Shown: positions 53,801 to 62,243 of the stretch, piece after piece | Layout of the letters: every line of letters begins with the position of its first letter | Numbering within the stretch: the stretch's first letter is position 1 | Assembly: GCF_001650905.1 (NCBI RefSeq) | Contig: NZ_LXYG01000017.1 | Location: 518,973-582,972, forward strand | Direction of reading: 5' to 3' | Origin: Balneola sp. EhC07 | Lineage (GTDB): Bacteria; Bacteroidota; Rhodothermia; Balneolales; Balneolaceae | Length of the DNA stretch: 64,000 bases | The notes under the pieces: model-generated | Seen by the model: the letters and a program-made list of their open reading frames with translations, nothing else | Told to the model about the DNA's origin: nothing | Database searches by the model: none | Program-made: the position numbers and the translations under genes

Positions 53801-56435
53801 TGTGAGTCCAGCGAGGTTGACCTTCAGTTCTGATAAAGAAATATATGATGTTGGAGATGAGGCAGTGCTTAATATTCCAAGCAGCGAAGGAAGTAAGATT
53901 CTAGTCAGCTTAGAAACCGGATCAAAGATCCTCAGCACAGAATGGATAGATGGGAGAAAGGGAAGTACCGAGTATCGTTTTGAAACCTCGGGAGATATGA
54001 GTCCCACGATTTATGCTCATGTTATGCATGTGCAATCTCACGGTCAAACAGAAAACGATCTTCCGATCAGAATGTATGGCGTAATTCCAATCAAAGTAGA
54101 AGATCCGACTACTAAACTGTCACCGGTAGTCAAGCTCCCTGAAGAATTGAAGCCTGAAACCAATGCAATAATTGAAGTTTCGGAATCGAACAAAAAAGCG
54201 ATGACATACACCGTAGCCGTAGTGGATGAAGGCTTGCTGGATCTCACTAATTTCAGTACTCCTGAACCTCATGACTATTTCTATGCCAGAGAAGCATTGG
54301 GAATAAAAACCTGGGATATTTTTGGTTCGGTAAGTGATGTTTATGCAGGATCATTATCCAGAATTTTGGCTGTTGGAGGTGATGGAGAACTCAAAGCATC
54401 TGAAGATCCGCTTAACGAAGCAAATCGCTTTAAGCCCATGGTTCGATTTCTAGGTCCTTTTTATTTGGAGAAAGGGAAAACGAATCGACATCAAATTTCA
54501 GTTCCGAATTATGTTGGATCAGTAAGAACTATGGTCATCGCCGGACAAGACGGCGCATACGGAGAAACGGAAACCACAACTCCGGTTCGGAAACCGGTTA
54601 TGGTTTTGGCAACGCTACCGAGAGTTTTAGGTCCCGGAGAAACGGTAGATCTTCCGGTAAATGTCTTTGCGATGAAGGAATCTGTTAAAGACGTTCAGGT
54701 AAAAGTTGAGACCAATGAACTTTTTGAAATTATTGAAAGCTCATCAACAACTTCAGTTCAATTTTCTGAACCGGGCGATGAATTGGTTACCTTTAAACTG
54801 AAAACAAAACCTGCTATTGGTGTTGGTAAAGTTCGGGTTGAAGTTATCAGCGGAAACGAAAGTGCTTATCATGAAATAGAGATCGCGGTAAGAAATCCCA
54901 ATCAACCTTTCGTGGATATAAGATCCGAAACTGTGGAATCTGATTCTGACTGGGAAGTGATATTTGATCCGCAGGGAATGGCAGGAACGAATGAAGCGAC
55001 ACTGGAGATCTCCAGAATTCCGCCTGTGGATTTTGGGAAGAGATTGAATTATTTGATCCGTTATCCTCACGGTTGTATTGAGCAAACCACTTCTTCTGCA
55101 TTTCCTCAGTTGTTTGTTGGTGATGTGATGGAACTGGACCAGGAGCGCAAAAAGAATATTCAAACCAATATTAATGGGGCGATAAAAAGAATTGAAAAGT
55201 TTATAACATCAAGTGGAGGTTTATCTTACTGGCCCGGACATGAAGATGCCAACTCTTGGGGAACAAATTACGGATATCACTTTCTTCTGGAAGCCCAAAA
55301 GAAAGGATATTATGTTTCTTCAAATGTGATGGATCGCATCAATCGGTTTCAAAGACAAAGAGCCAGAACCTGGACGGAGAACAATGAGTATTATCGTTCA
55401 GATCTGATTCAATCGTACAGATTATATACACTGGCTCTAGCTAATTCCGCGGATCTCGGAGCCATGAATCGTTTGAGAGAAAGAGAAAACCTATCTATTC
55501 AAGCAAAATGGCGATTGGCTGCAGCTTATGTTTTAGCCGGTCAGCCCGAAGCCGGGAATGATATTGTTGAAGGAGCATCCACTGAAGTGGAAGATTACAG
55601 AGAGCTTTCCAGAAGTTATGGTTCTTCACTCCGGGATCGTGCCATGATCCTTGAAGCATTGAGTTTGCTGAAGAGGAATCAGGATGCATCTCTGGTGGCG
55701 AGAAGTGTTTCTCAGGAATTAAGCTCACATAGATGGCTCAGCACTCAAACAACGGCTTACGGATTAATTGCGATATCTAAGTTTCTGGAAGAAAGCGGTT
55801 CGTCAGGAAATATAAATGCTTCATACACTTTAAACGGAAGGAGAGAAGGAAAGATCGGATCTCAGGCTTTCATCACTGAGATCAATTTGAAAATGAATGA
55901 GCTTTCAGAAAACAAATTGGTGTTTAAAAATGAATCTGAAGGAACTTTGTTTGCCCGATTGATTTTGAAAGGAACCCCGCTTTTGGGTGATGATATCACC
56001 AATTCAAATAGTTTGAATCAAAAGATCAGATATACAGATCTGGATAGGAATTCGATAGATACTGATAATATTGAACAAGGGAGCGATTTTATAGCTGAGG
56101 TTACGATCTCAAATCCGGGACTTCGTGGTAATTATGAAGAAATGGCGTTGAGTCAGATCTTTCCATCCGGTTGGGAGATCAGAAATACTCGAATGGACGA
56201 CGCTTCTTTCAGTGAGCCTACTGCAAGTTTCGAATATCAGGATATCAGAGATGACCGCATCTACACTTATTTTGATCTGAGAGCAAAGCAATCCAAAACA
56301 TTTCGTGTACAATTAAATGCGAGTTATGCCGGGAAGTTTTATTTGCCTTCGCTAACTACTTATGCAATGTATGATGAAACTATCAGTGCCCGTAATGCCG
56401 GAAAGTGGGTGAATGTAGTTCCTGTTGAAGAATAA
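50883..56435 (+). CDS. Bacterial alpha-2-macroglobulin, lipoprotein
   Basis: An 1850-residue lipoprotein (MPHHRRCLLSLFLLISLFIAC, Cys21 as lipidation site; quoted up to the residue before). It has the bacterial A2M layout: N-terminal beta domains, an MG2 segment near residues 610-640 (VKGFLYGERGVWRPGDTLFV), then the A2M domain with WDIFGSVSDVYAG and the thioester motif CIEQ at 1398-1401 in YPHGCIEQTTSSA, and a helical TED domain. The thioester is intact, so it should trap attacking proteases covalently in the periplasm. It lies directly upstream of the PBP1C gene, the known partner arrangement (YfhM-PbpC in E. coli). Confidence 0.94.
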   Translation: MPHHRRCLLSLFLLISLFIACSEPESPEQISDPEQFAEFIEGYTSGEISSHSEIAVTFTKPVSEKINIRSLRLFDLSPSVNGYSELVNDRTIVFKPNDPFKQGQEYQVSFELSKLFEVPDDKKKFSFVVNTMKQQMEVVLGELEIVTETSMKLSGTIYTADKAWKKNIDRVLSISQKGNNDLELSWTQNNSGTVHDFEISGIRRDDQKSELKLSWDGKPIGTDTKGNQVIEITDNSVFELLATRVFTDNNPRVELTFSDRLDATQNLQGLIQVQDMNEINTIINGNTLVITPRQRRTGVKTLTINSGIKNEAGRRLETEITREIQFNQPKPQLELLGKGTIIPSSDNLLFPFKAVSLGAVDVRIIRIFENNMGQYLQEYGISANDQYRIERVGRQVFGGAIPLSSLGTVEAGNWNNYALDLSKIIEPEPGALYQVEVDFRKHQAVYECGENDSETTAQVTDRSWTYSSTDEEQFWNNYRSNSYPRGYNWRERDNPCDVSYYYNQRSKVRNILASDLGIIAKSGDQGSLTAFVTDLKTTDLKAGVKVELFDYQQQMLASANTDQNGKVELSSPRNPYYLVATSGNQKGYLRLDDGTSLSVSDFDVSGAQVQKGVKGFLYGERGVWRPGDTLFVSFILEDENDVLPEDHPVSFELRNPSGQVVNRKTFTTSLNGFYVYETSTEKQAPTGNWRISAKVGGLTFAKTIKIETVKPNRLKVEVDFDNDVVTADDPELNATLNSRWLHGAIARNLKADVEMSMSRSEATFSKYPQFSFSDESISFSGSPTQIFNGNLDRSGEAQLDYTFKKLNEGPSRIRVNLKTRVFEPSGNFSVGSSTTYYYPFETLIGLRTPRTSEDRYSNWLERNQDHSFEVVSLDKDGNTIPNQQLEFEVYNIRWRWWWERSREELSNYFERRNVRKVRSGTVATNSEGKGSFDVNISNNDGGGRYLVRVKNKDGGHSASQIVYFSWYRGSGSGVSPARLTFSSDKEIYDVGDEAVLNIPSSEGSKILVSLETGSKILSTEWIDGRKGSTEYRFETSGDMSPTIYAHVMHVQSHGQTENDLPIRMYGVIPIKVEDPTTKLSPVVKLPEELKPETNAIIEVSESNKKAMTYTVAVVDEGLLDLTNFSTPEPHDYFYAREALGIKTWDIFGSVSDVYAGSLSRILAVGGDGELKASEDPLNEANRFKPMVRFLGPFYLEKGKTNRHQISVPNYVGSVRTMVIAGQDGAYGETETTTPVRKPVMVLATLPRVLGPGETVDLPVNVFAMKESVKDVQVKVETNELFEIIESSSTTSVQFSEPGDELVTFKLKTKPAIGVGKVRVEVISGNESAYHEIEIAVRNPNQPFVDIRSETVESDSDWEVIFDPQGMAGTNEATLEISRIPPVDFGKRLNYLIRYPHGCIEQTTSSAFPQLFVGDVMELDQERKKNIQTNINGAIKRIEKFITSSGGLSYWPGHEDANSWGTNYGYHFLLEAQKKGYYVSSNVMDRINRFQRQRARTWTENNEYYRSDLIQSYRLYTLALANSADLGAMNRLRERENLSIQAKWRLAAAYVLAGQPEAGNDIVEGASTEVEDYRELSRSYGSSLRDRAMILEALSLLKRNQDASLVARSVSQELSSHRWLSTQTTAYGLIAISKFLEESGSSGNINASYTLNGRREGKIGSQAFITEINLKMNELSENKLVFKNESEGTLFARLILKGTPLLGDDITNSNSLNQKIRYTDLDRNSIDTDNIEQGSDFIAEVTISNPGLRGNYEEMALSQIFPSGWEIRNTRMDDASFSEPTASFEYQDIRDDRIYTYFDLRAKQSKTFRVQLNASYAGKFYLPSLTTYAMYDETISARNAGKWVNVVPVEE

Positions 56436-56466
56436 ACATGAAGAAAACTTTCAATCATATTGACAC

Positions 56467-56493
56467 ACCCCTAAATCCCCTCTCAAGAGGGGA
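56467..56493. repeat. G/C-rich palindrome between the A2M and PBP1C genes
   Basis: ACCCCTAAA followed by TCCCCTCT-CA-AGAGGGGA (56476-56493). It belongs to the same style of repeat as at 39692 and 56544. It lies in the 70-bp gap between the two genes. Confidence 0.65.
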
Positions 56494-56505
56494 CTTAAAT
56501 ATTGA

Positions 56506-58968
56506 ATGATGAAGTGGTTTAAGAATCTAATATCGATGAGAGCACCAACCCTCCCCTCAATCCCCTCCGATGGAGGGGAAGCTCGTTGCTCAGATACTGA
56601 ACCGAGCCAACGAGTTTCTCCTCTTGGGAGGAGAACAAGAGGAGGGTTGGTCATGGCGATAATCCTAATTTTAGGAATCCTCTACTACAACTCCCTCCCA
56701 GATCCATTATTCAATCCTTCTTATTCTACGATATTGGAAGACAAAAACGGAACTCTGATTGGGGCAAAAATTGCAGATGATGAACAATGGCGATTTCCGG
56801 TTTCAGAAGAAGTGCCTGAAAAATTTAAAACGGCAATTATTGAATTTGAAGACAAGAATTTTGAATCTCATTTGGGAGTAGATCCCTTTGCGATAGCACG
56901 TGCGCTTAAACAGAATTATGAAGCCGGAGAAGTAGTAAGCGGAGCCAGTACGTTAAGCATGCAGGTCATCAGATTAGCAAAAGAAAATCCAGATCGCACT
57001 GTTTGGGAAAAGTTGAAAGAAATGGTTCAGGCTACCCGACTTGAGTTCAGTTACTCAAAAGACGAAATATTATCTCTTTATGCAGCCCATGCTCCATTCG
57101 GCGGTAATGTAGTTGGACTGGAAGTAGCCTCGTGGAGATACTTCGGAAGAATTCCTGCGGATCTTTCTTGGGCGGAATCAGTCACACTTGCCGTTCTTCC
57201 GAATAGTCCGGCGCTTATTCATCCGGGAAGAAACAGAGAAGCGCTTAAAGCCAAAAGAGATCGATTACTGAAAAGATTAATGGAAGAGGAGCAGATCGAT
57301 TCTCTTACATATGAACTTTCAGTGTTAGAGCCATTACCCGAACAGCCACTTGATCTGCCAAATGTTGCTCCTCATTTGGTTTCGAAATTTTATACAGGCT
57401 CTGAAAAAGGGAGCAGAGTAAAGACATCGATAGAAAATAACCTGCAGATCAGGATCAACAAAATTGTAGACAGTCATCATGAGAAGCTGAGATCGAATGG
57501 CATTCAAAATGCAGCGGTATTGGTGCTGGATGTAAACTCGGGAAAGGTGATCTCTTATGTTGGTAATACAAAAGGTAACTCAGGAAAACACGGACAAAGC
57601 GTAGATGTGATCAGTTCTCCGAGAAGTACAGGGAGTATTCTCAAGCCATTATTATATATGTTGAAATTAAATGAAGGAGAGATGTTGCCGAATTCTTTAG
57701 TGCAGGATATTCCCTCAAAATTCACGGATTATTCTCCACAGAATTACAACAGGAGTTATGATGGAGCGGTGCCTGCATCAGAAGCTCTTTCAAGGTCTTT
57801 AAATGTGCCTGCTGTCTATATGTTGCTGGAGTTTGGGGTTCCAAAATTTCATCATTATCTGAATGAATTAGGGTTAAGTACTATCACCCATGATCCTGAA
57901 CATTATGGTTTGTCCTTAATATTAGGGGGAGCAGAAGCTACTCTATGGGATATCACATCGGTGTATGGATCGTTGGCCTATCAACTCAATAATTATAGTG
58001 CTTTAAAAAATGATTCTGATGGATATGAACGGGTAAACTTTTCTTCGAAGTTAGCTTCAGATAAACATTCTGAAAATCATTCACAAAGAACAGTAATAAA
58101 TCCCGGCGCTTTGTACAGTACTTTTGAAGCAATGCTGGAAGTCACCCGTCCGGAAGAAGATTTGCATTGGAGACGTTTTCAAAATGCAAGAAAAGTAGCT
58201 TGGAAAACCGGAACCAGTTACGGCTACAGAGATGGCTGGGCGGTGGGAATCGCTCCTGAATTTGTAGTTGGGGTTTGGGTTGGTAATGCTGATGGAGAAG
58301 GTCGACCGGAATTGACCGGACTGAAAACCGCAGGACCTATTTTGTTTGATGTTTTTGACATACTGCCTGCCTCAAGTTGGTTCAACGAACCTATATATGA
58401 GATGGAAGAAATTTTGGTTTGCAAAAAGAGCGGACACAGAGCAGGTTCAGGTTGTCCCGAAACAGTAAAAGAAAGTGTTCCAAAATCAGGATTAAAAACC
58501 GAAGTGTGTCCTTATCATCAGATCATTCATATTGACAAAAAATCCGGACAAAGAAAAAATAGTAGCTGTGCTGATATTTCAGATTTGGAAACCAAGTCGT
58601 TGTTTGTGTTGCCTCCGGTTCAGGAATGGTACTACAAAAAAAATCATAGTGAGTACAGGTCGTTACCGGAACTAGCTGCGGGATGTGGGGAAGAAAACAA
58701 GCTGGCTATGAGGTTGATCTATCCGTTCAATTCATCAGTAATATATGTGCCAAAAGAACTGGATGGAGAAAAAGGAAAAGCTGTGTTTGAAATAGCCCAT
58801 CGAAATAACGGGACTAAGATATTTTGGCATCTGAACGATGAATTTTTAGGAGAAACAGAGAGTTTTCATCAATTAGCATTATCTCCGAAACCCGGAAAAC
58901 ACACTTTGGTTTTAGTGGACGAAAAAGGGGAAAGATTGGAGCATGAATTTGAAGTTGTATCTCGATAA
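56506..58968 (+). CDS. pbpC: Penicillin-binding protein 1C (transglycosylase-transpeptidase)
   Basis: An 820-residue PBP1C. After the N-terminal anchor (MAIILILGILYYNSLPDP, about 50-67) the glycosyltransferase domain has FEDKNFESHLGVDPFAI and GASTLSMQVIRL. The transpeptidase domain has the SxxK region STGSILKPLLYML, the SLN motif in SRSLNVPAVYML and KTG in AWKTGTSYGYRDGWAVG. The last 100 residues form the BiPBP_C domain. Residues 14-48 are encoded by a 108-bp repeat (56544-56651). Translation could instead begin at the ATG at 56653, just after the repeat, but then the basic segment MMKWFKNLISMR before the anchor is lost. Confidence 0.93.
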   Translation: MMKWFKNLISMRAPTLPSIPSDGGEARCSDTEPSQRVSPLGRRTRGGLVMAIILILGILYYNSLPDPLFNPSYSTILEDKNGTLIGAKIADDEQWRFPVSEEVPEKFKTAIIEFEDKNFESHLGVDPFAIARALKQNYEAGEVVSGASTLSMQVIRLAKENPDRTVWEKLKEMVQATRLEFSYSKDEILSLYAAHAPFGGNVVGLEVASWRYFGRIPADLSWAESVTLAVLPNSPALIHPGRNREALKAKRDRLLKRLMEEEQIDSLTYELSVLEPLPEQPLDLPNVAPHLVSKFYTGSEKGSRVKTSIENNLQIRINKIVDSHHEKLRSNGIQNAAVLVLDVNSGKVISYVGNTKGNSGKHGQSVDVISSPRSTGSILKPLLYMLKLNEGEMLPNSLVQDIPSKFTDYSPQNYNRSYDGAVPASEALSRSLNVPAVYMLLEFGVPKFHHYLNELGLSTITHDPEHYGLSLILGGAEATLWDITSVYGSLAYQLNNYSALKNDSDGYERVNFSSKLASDKHSENHSQRTVINPGALYSTFEAMLEVTRPEEDLHWRRFQNARKVAWKTGTSYGYRDGWAVGIAPEFVVGVWVGNADGEGRPELTGLKTAGPILFDVFDILPASSWFNEPIYEMEEILVCKKSGHRAGSGCPETVKESVPKSGLKTEVCPYHQIIHIDKKSGQRKNSSCADISDLETKSLFVLPPVQEWYYKKNHSEYRSLPELAAGCGEENKLAMRLIYPFNSSVIYVPKELDGEKGKAVFEIAHRNNGTKIFWHLNDEFLGETESFHQLALSPKPGKHTLVLVDEKGERLEHEFEVVSR
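56544..56651. repeat. 108-bp palindromic repeat inside the 5' coding region of pbpC
   Basis: Terminal inverted repeats ACCAACCCTCC (56544-56554) and GGAGGGTTGGT (56641-56651) are perfect. Inside are CCCCTCC-GAT-GGAGGGG, CTCGTTG paired with CAACGAG, and TCTCCTC-TTG-GGAGGAGA. Its length is exactly 36 codons and it has no stop in the pbpC frame. A partial copy in inverse orientation is at 60863-60895, which shows that it is a dispersed element. Confidence 0.85.
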
Positions 58969-59030
58969 TTAGGAATAAGTGAATAATGGAATTAGGAATA
59001 TGGTATCTGTCAATTCAAAATTTAGAACTC

Positions 59031-59489
59031 CTAATTCTTTAAATAAGTGGAACCTGTTGCGATAACTTCAAACTCAAAATAGACGTCCTTAATAATTTTT
59101 GAAGAATCGATAGTAAAACCGGGAGTATTTGATTTGTCAATTAAGACATAAACAGAATCCAGTGTTTTCCATTCGATAGTAGGAGGAACTCGGTTAATCA
59201 CGAGAATATTTCCGGTAAGAGGGTAAGAATCAGATGAAGCTGCAACCGACATTTGAATAGCAGTATAACCTAAAGCTCCGGAATCATATTTATAAAGGCC
59301 TATTTTCTTTGTTGAATCCGGAGAGAAGTATTCATTGAGTAAGACTTGGTTCTCGAGTTGCCAAGTTCTTTCGTTTATTATATCCCATCCTTTACCCATT
59401 TGATAAATAGCGATTCCAAACCATCCCAAAATGAAAAGAGGAACACATATGATAATGATGATTACAATCTTTTTGATGCGGTCATTCAT
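59031..59489 (-). CDS. Single-pass membrane protein of unknown function
   Basis: A 152-residue protein with one N-terminal helix (about residues 8-28, IVIIIIICVPLFILGWFGIA) and a beta-rich extracytoplasmic domain (DSTKKIGLYKYDSGALGYTA). I do not recognise the family. It lies 48 bp downstream of the PqiA-like gene on the same strand and may belong to the same transcript. Confidence 0.6.
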   Translation of the reverse strand: MNDRIKKIVIIIIICVPLFILGWFGIAIYQMGKGWDIINERTWQLENQVLLNEYFSPDSTKKIGLYKYDSGALGYTAIQMSVAASSDSYPLTGNILVINRVPPTIEWKTLDSVYVLIDKSNTPGFTIDSSKIIKDVYFEFEVIATGSTYLKN

Positions 59490-59537
59490 AATTAAGAATC
59501 CAAATTCTACAATCCTTAATTTTTAATTCCAACATTC

Positions 59538-60788
59538 TTAATTCTCTCCACCGTATTGAAGTTTATGAGAAACCATTAAACTCAGCACTGCAAAGGCAGT
59601 GAATAAGAAAAACCCAATTTGTAAGCTGGAAGCGTTGGTAGTCATGATGTCCACATTCAAGGCGATATTTTCAAGACTAGTAAGTTGTTCAGATATGATT
59701 CCGGTAAAACCGATATAAGCCATAAAAATAGCAACGACCATCACGTCAGCCATCGACCATTTTGCTGTTTTAAAAACCAAAAACTTGATAACCGGATTGT
59801 TCTTTAACTTTTCAGAGTAGATATAAGCAATGGATCCCAGTAATTTGGAAACAGGGAATAATACACTGAAAGAAAAAACCAGAATTCCCACAGCCATTAC
59901 GTCCACTTTTTTGTTGGTGATCATAACCCAAACTACTTCCAGAATACTTTTACTTTTGAAGTACAAAACCTGATCAATAAATATGATAGATTCGCCCATC
60001 AGCTCAAATTCCATCCTAGAGATCCGGGCATCAATATTGATCATGGGAATTAGAACACCTACTGATAGCAATATTCCACATATGATAGTAAGTACTGTGA
60101 ACTCTGCTTTCATAAAATCTGAACTGAATGGGATGATTAAGGCTAATAAACCTATAATCCCAAATAAAGCTACAGAGTAAGGGGTTCTTCGATCATTTAA
60201 AGAATCAACTTTTCCCTTTATAATATTAATGGCTTCTCTTTTTTCGGTTGCGTCGTGTTTAGCCAGAATCCGGTCATACAAAGAATAATCAATTTCTGAG
60301 AAGGTGCTGTCAGAATATTCCTGCATTTTATCGATCAAAAAATCTTTAGCCAATTCTTTGTTTTCAGGATCTTTTATAAAGATGATAATACTCTCCGTTA
60401 TTTCAGGAGTTTTTTCTCTCATTAAACCAAAGACATCCGTTACCGAAGCAACTCCCCTTTTTAGAAAACCTCCGACACTCCCTTTATTTTCTTCTTCAAA
60501 TCCTTCTTCCAACTCTGCGATAGCTATTTCCAGAAACTCTTCTATTTTGATTCGCAGTTCATCCTCTCGGGATTCAGACATTTGGAACTCATTAACTCTT
60601 ACAATAATAATTCTGGTGAGTTCTTCTGTCCAAACATCAACATTAAAAAGTCCGTATTTGACCTTAGATAATTCAATTAATTCTGTTTCAAGAACTCTTT
60701 TGTCAGATTCGATACGATAAATGAAGAAAGAACTGAATGCTACTCCGGCAAGCAAAACAGCAAGTATTGGCATCCTAAGTTGTTGCAA
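59538..60788 (-). CDS. Membrane protein with a C-terminal PqiA-like domain
   Basis: A 416-residue protein. After an N-terminal anchor (residues 8-26), an extracytoplasmic helical region of about 170 residues follows, then a second helix near 203-222. The last 190 residues resemble the PqiA four-helix domain, with GILVFSFSVLFPVSKLLGS and FKTAKWSMADVMVVAIFMAY. PqiA proteins work with MCE proteins in intermembrane lipid transport, but no MCE gene is adjacent. The N-terminal extension is not part of usual PqiA. Moderately sure of the PqiA part only. Confidence 0.7.
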   Translation of the reverse strand: MQQLRMPILAVLLAGVAFSSFFIYRIESDKRVLETELIELSKVKYGLFNVDVWTEELTRIIIVRVNEFQMSESREDELRIKIEEFLEIAIAELEEGFEEENKGSVGGFLKRGVASVTDVFGLMREKTPEITESIIIFIKDPENKELAKDFLIDKMQEYSDSTFSEIDYSLYDRILAKHDATEKREAINIIKGKVDSLNDRRTPYSVALFGIIGLLALIIPFSSDFMKAEFTVLTIICGILLSVGVLIPMINIDARISRMEFELMGESIIFIDQVLYFKSKSILEVVWVMITNKKVDVMAVGILVFSFSVLFPVSKLLGSIAYIYSEKLKNNPVIKFLVFKTAKWSMADVMVVAIFMAYIGFTGIISEQLTSLENIALNVDIMTTNASSLQIGFFLFTAFAVLSLMVSHKLQYGGEN

Positions 60789-60862
60789 TAATTCCCCGAT
60801 TTATTTGAATTTTCAGATAGTAGGGAATACCAAGGTATTGAGCAAATTTCTCTGATTTACTT

Positions 60863-60895
60863 CAACGAACTTCCCCTCCGCAGGTGGGGGTTGGT
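60863..60895 (-). repeat. Partial copy of the pbpC-inserted repeat
   Basis: On the minus strand it reads ACCAACCCCCACCTGCGGAG followed by GGGAAGTTCGTTG. This aligns with ACCAACCC, GGAGGGGAAG(C)TCGTTG at the left end of the element at 56544, with a short internal deletion. It lies between the PqiA-like and ABC1-kinase genes. Confidence 0.75.
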
Positions 60896-60926
60896 TATAG
60901 GATTTAAATTGATTTGATGATTCGGC

Positions 60927-62243
60927 TCACACAAACAAACTCTCATCTCCTAAAACTTCCCGGAGCACTTCTTTACTATTTGCAGTATCAACCTGTGCTT
61001 TCAGTTTGATAAGTATGTTGTACAACCCAACATGAACTTTGGTGGTATAAATAAAGTGCTTGTTCCCTCTGGGTTCGTTCGACATCGGCGCTTCTTTAGT
61101 AAAGTGACGGATCATTTTATCATATTCAGGATCACCAAAATCGAAAACATCCTCTTTATAAGGTTTAGCGAAAACCATTCCATAGTTTTTGGCAAATTCG
61201 AAATACTCCTGATCTTTGTCTCCATGCTTAGAATTGGGCTTCAGGACTTCCAGTTTTTCAAATAACCGTCTGATCTTTTCTTCGTCTTCGCTAAGATGAG
61301 TTGGGAGGAGCTGTAAATAATCAGAGAAAAACTCTGTGGGAAATTTCTTTACACATCCAAAATCAACTACTCCAAGTTTGCTGTCTTTAGTAAATAAGAA
61401 ATTTCCGGGATGTGTATCGGCGTGGATGTAGTCGTTGCCTTTTATCTGCTCGTGGAAGAAGTCCCATAATAGTTGTCCAAAATGATTTCTTTGTTCTTGT
61501 GATGGGTTTTCTTTTAAAAAATCACCCAGGTGTCTTCCCTCCAGAAAGGTCATGCACAAGACTTTATCTGATGAGAACTCCTGAACCCATTCAGGAATCT
61601 CGATATTCAAACCTGAAAAACGCTCATTAAAAAGATCGATTTGCTGCCCTTCATGTTTGTAATCTGTTTCCAGCAGAAGAGTATTCTTGATCTCATCGAA
61701 ATATGGATCAATATCAGATCCTTTTTTAATAAATCGCTTGGCTATTGTTTTCCCCATGGCCAGATCCGATCCAATGGTTTCCCTCACATTGGGGTACTGA
61801 ATTTTGATGGCTACTTTTCTGCCGTCTTTTAATTCTGCTTTGTGAACCTGACCAATAGAAGCTGCTGCAAATGCTTCTGATTCAAACTTCGCAAAAAGCT
61901 GTTCGGGATAGCTTCCAAGTTCTCTCTTAATAATAGAACGAACCAGAGCCTTATTAATAGGAGGAACGGAATACTGTGCCTGACTCATTACTTCAGCAAA
62001 TTCTTCAGGTAAAAACCCTTGATCCATGCTCATTCCCTGAGCAATTTTTAAAGCAGTACCACGAAGTTTGGTAAACTCTTTGAAAACTTCCTTGGCATTA
62101 TCGGAATGGAATTGACCGCCATCATCTTTTTTGCCTGAGATCTTATTTTTCAAATAACGCTGGGCGTAGTTTTTCCCAACCTTGATTCCGGTTTTAGCTA
62201 TGATAGTTCCGCGCTCTAATTTTGAGGATGGGAAATCACTCAT
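60927..62243 (-). CDS. ABC1/AarF (UbiB-type) atypical kinase
   Basis: A 438-residue protein of the ABC1 kinase-like family. The family motif KxGQ-type segment reads LKIAQGMSMDQGFLPEEF, followed by AFAAASIGQVHKAELKDG (the Ala-rich nucleotide loop), VAIKIQYPNV with the catalytic lysine, HADTHPGNFLF and VVDFGCVKKF (catalytic and metal-binding aspartates). Members support ubiquinone or other lipid metabolism as ATPases. No C-terminal membrane helices are visible. The start overlaps the TetR-type gene by 8 bp, so the two are coupled. Confidence 0.9.
   Translation of the reverse strand: MSDFPSSKLERGTIIAKTGIKVGKNYAQRYLKNKISGKKDDGGQFHSDNAKEVFKEFTKLRGTALKIAQGMSMDQGFLPEEFAEVMSQAQYSVPPINKALVRSIIKRELGSYPEQLFAKFESEAFAAASIGQVHKAELKDGRKVAIKIQYPNVRETIGSDLAMGKTIAKRFIKKGSDIDPYFDEIKNTLLLETDYKHEGQQIDLFNERFSGLNIEIPEWVQEFSSDKVLCMTFLEGRHLGDFLKENPSQEQRNHFGQLLWDFFHEQIKGNDYIHADTHPGNFLFTKDSKLGVVDFGCVKKFPTEFFSDYLQLLPTHLSEDEEKIRRLFEKLEVLKPNSKHGDKDQEYFEFAKNYGMVFAKPYKEDVFDFGDPEYDKMIRHFTKEAPMSNEPRGNKHFIYTTKVHVGLYNILIKLKAQVDTANSKEVLREVLGDESLFV

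Noticed and set aside
58969..59537. Short AATTAGGA/TCCTAATT and AATTAAGAAT/ATTCTTAATT complementary stretches
   Set aside because: Very AT-rich with long loops and no U tract; too weak to call terminators or repeats.
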